Shown here piece after piece: positions 15,192 to 21,437 of a stretch of 21,437 nucleotides of DNA (positions are counted from its first letter, which is position 1; every line of letters begins with the position of its first letter). Position numbers and translations under genes: made by a program. The notes under the pieces were generated by a model. It saw only the letters and a list, made by a program, of their open reading frames with translations. It was not told where the DNA came from and ran no database searches. The stretch is from the NCBI GenBank assembly GCA_963693635.1, contig CAVOBC010000029.1, positions 1-21,437 on the forward strand, written 5' to 3'. The DNA is from CAVOBC01 sp963693635 (lineage in GTDB: Bacteria; Pseudomonadota; Gammaproteobacteria; Pseudomonadales; Azotimanducaceae).

Positions 15192-15578
15192 TCATGGGAG
15201 CTTCACCGATTGACCGGTTGCGGCGGCTTTGCGCAAGGCCTCTACAATCTGCAGCACCCCAAGGGCGTCATCGCCGCTGACCACGGGTGGTGTCCGCCGC
15301 TCATGTGAATCCAGAAACTCGGTGAGTTGGGTCCGGTAGGGGTCTGGACAATCAAGGCCGTCGAACAGAAGCGTCGGGTCGCCATTGGCGGCCGACAGCG
15401 CGACTGTATTGGCGATGCCGTTCCACTGCAGATTGCCCGTCGTACCGATAGCTGTGCAGGTCCTCGTTACGACTGTCTGTAACATATCGAGGTGGATGCT
15501 GCCGATGACCCTGTCGCCGGATGGAGATGTCAGACTGACACTGGATTCGACCAGGTCTTCTACGTCAATGTCCAGATG
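15192..15578 (-). pseudogene. Gfo/Idh/MocA-family dehydrogenase, C-terminal third only
   Basis: The frame encodes a recognisable C-terminal domain of a Gfo/Idh/MocA NAD(P)-dependent sugar dehydrogenase: HLDIDVEDLVESSVSL, then IGSIHLDMLQ, IGTTGNLQWNG, PYRTQLTEFLDS and the end GDDALGVLQIVEALRKAA. About 128 residues remain of a usual 320-360. The N-terminal Rossmann cofactor domain is missing entirely. Upstream, at about 15578, sequence homology changes abruptly to the legB-like fragment in a different frame. An internal ATG at 15485 exists, but a protein from it could not bind NAD. It lies just upstream of the cytidylyltransferase, where such genes are common in nonulosonate clusters. Confidence 0.85.
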
Positions 15579-15955
15579 ACTTCGCTGGTGGACGTATGCA
15601 CAAAGCGCGTGATGCCCGCGGCGCGCGCGGACTGGAGCAGATTGAGTGTGCCGGTCACGTTGGTTTCAATGTAGGTGTGCGGTGCCTGATACGAAAAAGG
15701 AATGGCGATCAGCGCGGCCAGGTGGCAGATGGCGTCCAGGCCCACGACCGCCTCTGCGGTGCCATGTGGATCGCGAATGTCGCCGGCAACCACGTCAAAC
15801 TCGTCAGCGACTTCCGGTGTGACGTGATCCAGCCAGCCCCGGTGGTTGAAGGCGTTGTACTGGACGAATGCACGCACGTCGTGGCCAGCGCGAACCAGCG
15901 CTTCGGTGAGATGAGAGCCGATGAATCCATCAGCGCCAGTGACGAGAACCTTCAT
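15579..15955 (-). pseudogene. LegB-like NAD-dependent 4,6-dehydratase, N-terminal 40% only
   Basis: From ATG 15955 the frame gives an extended-SDR N-terminus: MKVLVTGADGFIGSHLTEAL with the GxxGxxG NAD motif, AFVQYNAFNHRGWLDH, VVAGDIRDPHGTAEAV, ICHLAALIAIPFSYQAP and ETNVTGTLNLLQSARAAG. These blocks match LegB-type UDP-N-acetylglucosamine 4,6-dehydratases of the legionaminic-acid pathway. Homology ends after VHTSTSEV (expected to continue YGT), and the frame closes at TAG 15560-15562 after five unrelated residues. The active-site YxxxK and the substrate domain, about 200 residues, are missing, so the product would be inactive. The family call is good; assignment to legionaminate rather than a related sugar is inferred. 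Confidence 0.85.
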
Positions 15956-16190
15956 GGCATGCACTTGAATTGCGGATACAGACTGGCCCTGCCAGGTGCG
16001 GGGATGGGATTAGATCCGCGGGTGTGTGCCAATGCCGGTAACTTTGCCACGACGGGTAACTTCAGATTGACTAGCCAGCGTTAAGCATAACGGATGTATT
16101 CGATGTGCGGTCCACAATGCGTCGTTGACGAACGATCACCGAAGCCCTGTGACGGTCGATACGCGTTCGTTACCGTGGGTGCCGAATCGA

Positions 16191-16206
16191 GCGGGCTGAG
16201 GCCCGC
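16191..16206. repeat. REP-like GC hairpin GCGGGC-TGAG-GCCCGC
   Basis: A perfect 6-bp GC stem with a 4-nt loop, flanked by GAATC and GATTC, which can extend the stem past a small bulge. Its minus-strand core matches the hairpin at 8759-8773. It lies next to the terminator-like hairpin behind the importer operon. Confidence 0.35.
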
Positions 16207-16210
16207 GATT

Positions 16211-16240
16211 CTGAAAAAGTGTAGGAAATCACTTTTTCAG
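16211..16240 (-). terminator. Terminator hairpin behind the Opp-type operon
   Basis: CTGAAAAAGTG (16211-16221) and CACTTTTTCAG (16230-16240) make a perfect 11-bp stem with an 8-nt loop, beginning 7 nt after the importer operon's last stop codon (16248-16250). The five-T run lies inside the descending arm, as in some bidirectional terminators. The low GC content of the stem is a weakness; together with the adjacent GC hairpin it forms a clear end-of-operon structure. Confidence 0.55.
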
Positions 16241-16247
16241 CACCCTG

Positions 16248-17063
16248 CTAGAGGCCGAGTGCGTGGCGATCAAGCGGGTCAAGCGGTATGTCCGGATCCG
16301 GTGACGGGATCGCTGACAGCAGCAGCTTCGTATAATCTTCCTGCGGATTGTTGAATACCTCATCGATCTCGCCCGCTTCAACGACCTTGCCGCGATGCAT
16401 GACGAGCACGCGATCGCAAATGTGCTTTACGACGCTGAGGTCATGGGCGACGAACATGTAGGTCAGCCCCAGTTCGTGCTGCAGGTCTTCCAGCAGATTG
16501 ATAATTTGGGCCTGCACCGAGACGTCGAGCGCAGAGACAGATTCGTCGCAAACGACAAGGCTCGGCCGCAGGATGAGTGCCCTGGCGATACCGATGCGCT
16601 GTCGCTGGCCACCGGAGAAGGCGTGCGGATACCGCGTCATGGAGTCCTGCGCGAGCTGAACCAGATCCAGAATTTGCAGCAGCTTCTGCTGGCGCTCACG
16701 CCGATTTCTAAAGCCATGGATGATGAGAGGCTCTTCGATGATCTCCTGCACGGTCATTCGCGGATTTAGCGATGCGAAAGGGTCCTGGAAGACCATCTGG
16801 ATTTCGCGGCGCAGCGGCACAAGCTGACGTTCGGTCATTGCGTGCAGGTCGACCCATCCACCTTCACTCAGAAACCGCGCGGTGCCCTCGTCGGGGTTGA
16901 TCGCGCGCAATATGCAGCGAGCGAGCGTGGTCTTGCCGGAACCGGATTCGCCGACGATGCCGAGCGTTTCGGCGCGAAAGAGATCGAAGTTGACGTCTTC
17001 GACGGCGGGTACGCCGTCGAAGAACTTTGACATCCCGCGAACCTCGAGAATCGCTTCACTCAC
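16248..17063 (-). CDS. Peptide/nickel-type ABC importer ATP-binding protein (OppF/DppF-like)
   Basis: A 271-residue ABC ATPase. Walker A is GESGSGKTT, the Q-loop lies in MVFQDPFASLNPRMTV, the signature is FSGGQRQRIGIARAL, Walker B is SLVVCDESVSALD, and the H-loop is FVAHDLSVVKHICD. The NPRMTV block after the Q-loop and the C-terminal EDYTKLLLSAIPSPDP are typical of the OppD/OppF/DppF group. It is shorter than the usual 310-330 residues because the N-terminal insertion and C-terminal extension are reduced. It starts at GTG 17063 inside the stop of the preceding OppD-like gene (GTGA overlap), so it is translationally coupled. It would pair with that ATPase to energise uptake through the two permeases. 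Confidence 0.93.
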   Translation of the reverse strand: MSEAILEVRGMSKFFDGVPAVEDVNFDLFRAETLGIVGESGSGKTTLARCILRAINPDEGTARFLSEGGWVDLHAMTERQLVPLRREIQMVFQDPFASLNPRMTVQEIIEEPLIIHGFRNRRERQQKLLQILDLVQLAQDSMTRYPHAFSGGQRQRIGIARALILRPSLVVCDESVSALDVSVQAQIINLLEDLQHELGLTYMFVAHDLSVVKHICDRVLVMHRGKVVEAGEIDEVFNNPQEDYTKLLLSAIPSPDPDIPLDPLDRHALGL

Positions 17064-18013
17064 GTCAGATGCTCCGGAATCTCACTTGCGGGGAGGCTAA
17101 TCTGGCGCCCGTCTTTGAGCGTGACAAGCGGATGTGCTGTCGTGATGTCCCTGTCGCCTACCACGCTCGCGATCGTCGATAGACGTTCACGTTTGTCGTT
17201 CAGGCCAGGTATCGCGGCCAGCAATCCGCGCGAGTAGGGATGCAACGGGTCCTTCAGCACCTGACGTACAGAGCCAATCTCCAGCACGCGACCCTGGTAC
17301 ATGACGACCACGTGGTCCGCCATTTGCGCGACGACGCCCAGGTCGTGAGTGATAAAGAGAACGGTGTTGGAGAGTTCTGACTGCAGGCGTCGGATCAGGG
17401 TAAGAATCTCGGCCTGAATGGTGACGTCGAGGGCGGTCGTCGGCTCGTCGCAGATCAACAGCTCCGGGTTGCAGACGAGGGCCATCGCGATGACGACCCG
17501 CTGACGCATGCCGCCCGAGAATTCAAAAGGGTACATCTTCATGCGGCGTTCGATGTCGTCGATGCCCACGTGCTGCAACATCTGCGCGGCTTCCTGCCAA
17601 GCAACGGCCTTCGATACGTCGCGGTGACACAGGATTGCCTCTGAAACCTGGTCGCCAACCGTGTGGACCGGCGACAGCGCCGTCATCGGCTCCTGGAATA
17701 CCATGCTGATGAGACCGCCACGCAGCTCGTGGATCCGGGGGTCTTTTGCATCGAGCTGGACGATGTCGTAGGACTCACCGTCATTCGTTGTCAGGTTGAT
17801 TTCGCCGCCGATGATCTCACCCGGGGGTTGGATGAGGCGCATGATGCAGTTCGCAGTGACCGACTTGCCGGAACCGGATTCACCCACGACTGCTGTCACC
17901 TTGCCGCGTGGCACGTCGAAGCTGACGTCGGACAGCGCTTTCGTGACGCCGACATCGGTCTTGAACGCCAGCGCGAGGTTGCGAATGGAAACGATGGGAT
18001 CTTCCATCTCCAC
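17060..18013 (-). CDS. Peptide/nickel-type ABC importer ATP-binding protein (OppD/DppD-like)
   Basis: A 317-residue ATPase with Walker A GESGSGKSVT, Q-loop MVFQEPMTALSPVHTV, signature FSGGMRQRVVIAMAL, Walker B LLICDEPTTALD and H-loop FITHDLGVVAQMADH. The DPLHPYSRGLLAAIPGL end is the OppD/DppD C-terminal region; the cysteine cluster that binds an iron-sulfur centre in some DppD proteins is absent. Translation probably begins at GTG 18013, because GGAGGG lies 8 nt upstream. ATG 18007 is the alternative but would have no properly spaced site. The GTG overlaps the permease stop by one base. Cytoplasmic face of the inner membrane. Confidence 0.94.
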   Translation of the reverse strand: MEMEDPIVSIRNLALAFKTDVGVTKALSDVSFDVPRGKVTAVVGESGSGKSVTANCIMRLIQPPGEIIGGEINLTTNDGESYDIVQLDAKDPRIHELRGGLISMVFQEPMTALSPVHTVGDQVSEAILCHRDVSKAVAWQEAAQMLQHVGIDDIERRMKMYPFEFSGGMRQRVVIAMALVCNPELLICDEPTTALDVTIQAEILTLIRRLQSELSNTVLFITHDLGVVAQMADHVVVMYQGRVLEIGSVRQVLKDPLHPYSRGLLAAIPGLNDKRERLSTIASVVGDRDITTAHPLVTLKDGRQISLPASEIPEHLT

Positions 18014-19155
18014 TAGCGGGACCCTCCCGTGCTATACGGGTCCGCAGCGTCTCTGAGGCCGTCGCCGAGCAGATTGAATGCCATCACCGTTAACACGACG
18101 AACAGTCCTGGCAACAATAGCCATGGCGTCATCACAATGACCTGATAGTTCTGGGCCTGCTGCATCAGAACGCCCCAGCTCACGACGGGCGGTCGCAGCC
18201 CGATGCCGAGGAAGCTGAGCGCCGTCTCGCCGAGGATCATGCCGGGCACCGCGAGCGTTGCGGTGGTGATGATGTGACTCGAGAAGCTGGGCAGCATGTG
18301 CCTGAAAATGACCCGGAATTTGCCCGCGCCAAGCATCCGCGCCGCGACAATAAACTCCTCCTCGCGCAGGGCGAGAAATCGGCCACGCACCTGGCGCGCA
18401 AGCGTGGTCCAGCCGAGTAGTGACAGAATGATGGTGACGCCAAAATACACGCGGATGGAGGACCATGCGACCGGAAGCGATGCAGAGAGTGCCATCCAGA
18501 GCGGTAGCGATGGTAGCGATTGGAGGACCTCGATGGTGCGCTGCACGGCCCGGTCTACCAGGCCGCCGAGGTAGCCGGCGAGTCCGCCGAGCGACACCCC
18601 GAACAGGAGTGTCATCACCACGCCGATGATGCCAATCGACAAGGAAATCCGTGCGCCATAGAGAACGCGTGAGAAGAGATCCCGCCCAAGCTGGTCGGTG
18701 CCAAAAAGATGGACATATCCGCCTTCCGCCTGGAAGAGGTGAGTGTTTGCCTCAAAGAGATTCCAGAACTGGTAGGTTTCGCCGGTGGCGAAAAACCGGA
18801 GCGCAAAGCGCTTTTCCGGGTTGACCGTGTATTCGCGCATCCACGTGTCGGCATTGACCTCCATGTCGTAGCCGTAGACAAAGGGCCGCAACGAGAAGTT
18901 GCCGTCAATGTCCATGAACCGAATCGACATGGGGGGCGCGTTGATGGCGGCCACGTTGCGTGCGGTCGTGCCGTAGGGCGTGAGGACCTCGCAGAGCGCT
19001 GCGGTCAGATACATGAATATCAAAAACACCCCACTCACCATCGCCAGACGGTGACGCTTGAAGCGGCGCCACTGCAATTGTCGCGGTGTCAGCGTGTCCT
19101 GGGCCTCTTCGACCTCGTAGGTCGCCGCATCGGCCTTCGCAATGTTGTCACTCAT
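18013..19155 (-). CDS. ABC importer permease (OppC/DppC-like)
   Basis: A 380-residue inner-membrane permease. TM1 (MVSGVFLIFMYLTAALCEV) follows a charged cytoplasmic N-terminus. A periplasmic segment of about 100 residues comes next, longer than in most OppC proteins, leading to HLFGTDQLGRDLFSRVLYGAR, the family hallmark before the core helices. Further helices include SIGIIGVVMTLLFGVSLGGL and the C-terminal PWLLLPGLFVVLTVMAFN. The EAA loop that docks on the ATPases is EEEFIVAARMLGAGKFRVIF. The end (NLLGDGLRDAADP) is canonical. It overlaps the preceding permease gene by 8 nt. The substrate may be peptides, metals or other solutes; nothing here decides. Confidence 0.94.
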   Translation of the reverse strand: MSDNIAKADAATYEVEEAQDTLTPRQLQWRRFKRHRLAMVSGVFLIFMYLTAALCEVLTPYGTTARNVAAINAPPMSIRFMDIDGNFSLRPFVYGYDMEVNADTWMREYTVNPEKRFALRFFATGETYQFWNLFEANTHLFQAEGGYVHLFGTDQLGRDLFSRVLYGARISLSIGIIGVVMTLLFGVSLGGLAGYLGGLVDRAVQRTIEVLQSLPSLPLWMALSASLPVAWSSIRVYFGVTIILSLLGWTTLARQVRGRFLALREEEFIVAARMLGAGKFRVIFRHMLPSFSSHIITTATLAVPGMILGETALSFLGIGLRPPVVSWGVLMQQAQNYQVIVMTPWLLLPGLFVVLTVMAFNLLGDGLRDAADPYSTGGSR

Positions 19156-20131
19156 AACGAATCCGTGGGTCAGCCCAGGCCAGGAACAGGTCGGATATCA
19201 ACATGCCGACTACTGTGAGCATGGCAAGCAGCATCAGGAAGCTGCCGGCCAGATACATGTCCTGATTGAGCAGCGCCTGCAACAGTGCGGGGCCGGTCGT
19301 CGGCAGGTTGAGAACCATGGCAACGATCGCCTCGCCTGAGATCAAGGCTGGCAACTGCAGGCCGATGGTGCTGATGAACGGATTGATCGCGATCCGCAAC
19401 GGGTACTTGAGAATCAGCTTGACGGGACGCACGCCCTTCGCGCGGGCGGTCACAACGTATGGCTTGTTGAGTTCGTCGAGCAGGTTGGCGCGCAGAATCC
19501 GCATCGTAATTGCGGTGCCACTCAGGCCGATAATGACCATCGGAATCCAGATGTGGGTGAGCATGTCGCCGAAACGCGCGAAGGACCACGGCGCGTCACG
19601 GTACTCCGGCGAAAAGAGGCCACCAACACTGATACCGAAGTACTCATACCCGACGTACATAAGGATGAGTGCAAGCAGGAACGGGGGGGTTGCGAGGCCG
19701 ACTAAAGCGATCGAGGTCATCGCGTAGTCGCCGATCGAGTACTGGCGGACCGCCGTATAGATGCCGAGCGGCAGGGCGGCTACCCAGGTAAAAATGAGCG
19801 CAGAAATGGTCAGCGCGAGGGTAAAGCCCAGCCGTTCCCAGACCAGTTCGCTAACCGGTCGGGCGAAGAGGAAGGAGTATCCCATGTCGCCCTGGACAAA
19901 GTTGATAACCCAGTGGAAGTACTGTTGGTAGATCGGCTTGTCGAGGTTGTACTGGGCACGAAGGTTTTGGATCTGTTCCGCGGAGACCTCAACACCCTGT
20001 GCCTGCAGACGGTCCAGCGTGGCGCTGACGATATCGCCGGGCGGCAGTTGGATGACGGTGAAGACGATCACCGAAATCAGGATCAGGGTCGGGAACATCC
20101 CGATGATGCGGGAGATCACGTAGGATCTCAT
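19148..20131 (-). CDS. ABC importer permease (OppB/DppB-like), first gene of operon
   Basis: A 327-residue inner-membrane permease. N-terminal TM1 (MFPTLILISVIVFTVIQL) is followed by PPGDIV and a periplasmic loop with LRAQYNLDKPIYQQYFHW, the typical OppB/DppB start, then GDMGYSF. The EAA loop is NKPYVVTARAKGVRPVKLIL. Later helices include a conserved LPALISGEAIVAMVLNLPTTG. Its ATG is preceded by GGAGGA with about 4 nt spacing, the strongest ribosome binding site of the operon. No solute-binding protein gene is found upstream, where one often lies; the region holds only degraded sequence. The operon order is OppB-, OppC-, OppD-, OppF-like, all overlapping. Confidence 0.94.
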   Translation of the reverse strand: MRSYVISRIIGMFPTLILISVIVFTVIQLPPGDIVSATLDRLQAQGVEVSAEQIQNLRAQYNLDKPIYQQYFHWVINFVQGDMGYSFLFARPVSELVWERLGFTLALTISALIFTWVAALPLGIYTAVRQYSIGDYAMTSIALVGLATPPFLLALILMYVGYEYFGISVGGLFSPEYRDAPWSFARFGDMLTHIWIPMVIIGLSGTAITMRILRANLLDELNKPYVVTARAKGVRPVKLILKYPLRIAINPFISTIGLQLPALISGEAIVAMVLNLPTTGPALLQALLNQDMYLAGSFLMLLAMLTVVGMLISDLFLAWADPRIRYE

Positions 20132-20501
20132 TAGTCCTCCGCTAGCGCGGATGGATTCATGCGCCAGGTCTGCATTTTATCGTTGTTCTGCTCGAATTCC
20201 CGGGTAGCAATTCACCCGTCTTGTTCTCTGCGGTCTCTCACATGCCCTTGTGAATGCCCTTGTGGCGGTTCTGGTGAGCGGCATTGTCGGACAGCTCGCA
20301 AAGCGCGTAAACAGGAGTACCACAGGTGACCCTGGCTTTGCCAGTGCAATGCAGTCCTGCGGGTCTCCTTGAGCAGAGCCTGATGAACGCTACGACACGA
20401 ACATTGGTATGCCCCGCGGCTATGCGATGGAATCCGGGGGAGACGCAAGGGCGAGAACGAAGCCGTCTCACCGCTTGCATGTGATCAGTCGCGTCGAGGG
20501 C
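20132..20501. other. Degraded upstream region without identifiable gene
   Basis: Several short frames cross this stretch on both strands, but none has recognisable motifs. It contains a small tandem duplication of ATGCCCTTGTG at 20242-20252 and 20254-20264. The promoter of the importer operon should lie in its first 100-200 nt; no convincing -35/-10 pair was seen. It may hold the eroded 5' part of the carbamoyltransferase gene that follows. Confidence 0.4.
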
Positions 20502-20702
20502 AAGTCATTCGCAAAGGTTGCCGAACGTGCCCCCGGCCTCGTGCTGCAGACCGGCCTTGGCAAAGATCTCGAGATCGTCAAAGAGATGCACTTTCCGCAT
20601 TCGCTGGGACGCCCGTACTCCGCGTTTACGCATTACCTGGGATTCGGGGTAAATGACGGTGAATACAAAGTGATGGGTCTTGCCCCCTTATGGCGACCCA
20701 AG
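20502..20702 (+). pseudogene. Carbamoyltransferase (NodU/CmcH family) fragment
   Basis: A short plus-strand stretch carries the highly conserved core of O-carbamoyltransferases: EIVKEMHFPHSLGRPYSAF (20571-20627), HYLGFGVNDGEYKVMGLAP, then PYGDPR in the next frame after one extra C in a five-C run (20683-20687). Upstream, VAERAPGLVLQTGLGKD is a poor copy of the usual VGEWATTxxGxGxG region, so that part is eroding. About 65 of roughly 550-600 residues remain. Homology stops at about 20702, where the sequence becomes the antisense of a sensor gene fragment. The family carbamoylates sugars or antibiotics using carbamoyl phosphate and often sits in surface-glycan or natural-product clusters. The fragment cannot function. 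Confidence 0.75.
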
Positions 20703-21276
20703 GCCACAACAGCAGGCCGCCGTAGCCCTGCGCGGTTGCCATCGTTATCGCCCAGATGGCGAGGGTCGTTGCGAGGCGAAAGGCGTGTTCGTCACCGCCG
20801 AATGAGCCGGAGAGGAAGGCGAAGAGGACCATCAGCAACATAGCGCCGTAGTAGACGCCGTCGCCCATAAGCCGGAGCGTGGTCTCGGTGCGCTCCGTGG
20901 ATTCGGTCACTGTTCGTACCGGGATGCTGAGGCCAGGGCTCGCCCGGAGCGCAATATTGATGACGTCGCCGACGGGCGCGGTCAGCGGCAGGATGAACGC
21001 CGGGTGTAGCACCCGGCGTTGACGGGCTGGATATTGATTGCCGCCAAGATGTAGCAGGCCGCCGTCGCGGTTCGTGATTGTGTACTGGGTGACGTAGGGC
21101 GAGGCGATGTGCAACATCACAGGGCCGCCGAGGTTCGGCACCGCTACCTGTAGATCAGCGGTGCCCTCCTTGTCCACCCGAACCTGCCAGTGCGCAGGTT
21201 CGGCATCGGCGCCTGACCACCCGGCGAGGAGGATGAGCAGGGTCGCGAATCGGCATGCGTGTCTGAATAACGGCAT
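20626..21276 (-). pseudogene. 7TMR-DISM sensor, N-terminal part (truncated)
   Basis: From ATG 21276 the frame gives a signal peptide (FATLLILLAGWSGADA), then an extracellular beta-rich domain resembling 7TMR-DISMED2: WQVRVDKEGTADLQVAVPNL, YTITNRDGGLLHLGG, ARQRRVLHPAFILPL and IALRASPGLSIPV. It continues into the first helices of the 7TM-DISM region (GVYYGAMLLMVLFAFLSG; FRLATTLAIWAITMA). Homology ends at GGLLLWPW near 20700. The frame then runs 20-odd residues antisense to the carbamoyltransferase fragment and stops at 20626. Five transmembrane helices and any cytoplasmic GGDEF, kinase or similar output domain are missing. The family senses ligands in the periplasm; this copy should not signal. 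The family assignment is by architecture. Confidence 0.65.
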
Positions 21277-21437
21277 GTGAGGCTATGCAGGGACAAGTGC
21301 CCGCCAGAGGGGTATTAGTTCTCAGCATAGTTCAAGGGTCTGACCCGGTCCGCCACGGATCACCTGAGGGGGGCAATCCTGGAGGAAGGCGAGCAGACCG
21401 CTGTTAAGGCTCTCAGGGCAGCCCTTTATGGCCGGCT
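21277..21437. other. Window end, no gene assigned
   Basis: A plus-strand frame near the end (from about 21387) reads GAILEEGEQTAVKALRAALY and could be the beginning of a gene continuing outside the window. There is too little to identify. Confidence 0.2.

Noticed and set aside
15560..15578. Idea of a functional LegB-Gfo/Idh fusion enzyme
   Set aside because: The two parts are in different frames and the dehydratase frame stops five codons after the junction; both lack essential domains.
20242..20264. ATGCCCTTGTG repeated twice in tandem
   Set aside because: Only two short copies with no array or spacer structure; not a CRISPR or a known element.

Overview
The window is GC-rich, gene-dense chromosomal DNA. 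It suggests a free-living or host-associated proteobacterium with an oxidative, lipid/hydrocarbon-oriented metabolism: a CYP153-type P450, an acyl-CoA dehydrogenase, a luciferase-like monooxygenase, an ADP-forming-type acyl-CoA synthetase and a dipeptide/oligopeptide ABC importer. Class-level placement (gamma versus alpha) cannot be settled by reading alone. No rRNA, tRNA, CRISPR array, intact transposase or integrase was seen.

Left part (1-2919, + strand): the 3' end of an alpha/beta hydrolase, an acyl-CoA dehydrogenase and a CYP153-family alkane hydroxylase. Region 2920-4500 holds no intact gene. It contains a decayed minus-strand gene resembling the DUF6946/PD-(D/E)XK-like family (one in-frame stop and one frameshift) and an unidentified coding-like stretch. 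From 4513 come a promoter and a gamma-carbonic-anhydrase-like hexapeptide protein (+), a convergent luciferase-like monooxygenase (-), a small TIR-domain membrane protein (+), a 2-hydroxyacid dehydrogenase (-) with a palindromic operator candidate, and a secreted alpha/beta hydrolase broken by a frameshift (+).

Middle part (9667-11875, - strand): a two-gene NDP-forming acyl-CoA synthetase (alpha then beta, 4 nt apart) with two palindromes in its upstream region. Then comes a surface-glycan operon (12239-15955, - strand). It reads legB-like dehydratase fragment, Gfo/Idh C-terminal fragment, nonulosonic-acid cytidylyltransferase, SDR, and a GT-B/polysialyltransferase-like protein. The first two are halves of different genes joined at about 15578, as if an internal deletion removed the middle of a legionaminic/sialic-acid-type cluster.

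Right part (16248-20131, - strand): a tightly overlapping OppB-OppC-OppD-OppF-type importer operon with no substrate-binding protein in the window, ended by a strong hairpin. Beyond it lies a second scar: a carbamoyltransferase fragment (+) abuts the N-terminal half of a 7TMR-DISM sensor (-) at about 20700.

The main theme is gene decay. At least six broken or truncated genes sit among intact ones, several of them related to surface glycans. This suggests genome erosion or repeated deletion in an accessory region, or, at the two junctions, an assembly artefact that read mapping could exclude. I do not see a convincing new multi-gene system. The closest candidates are the retained nonulosonate/glycosyltransferase module and the TIR membrane protein that lacks its catalytic glutamate.
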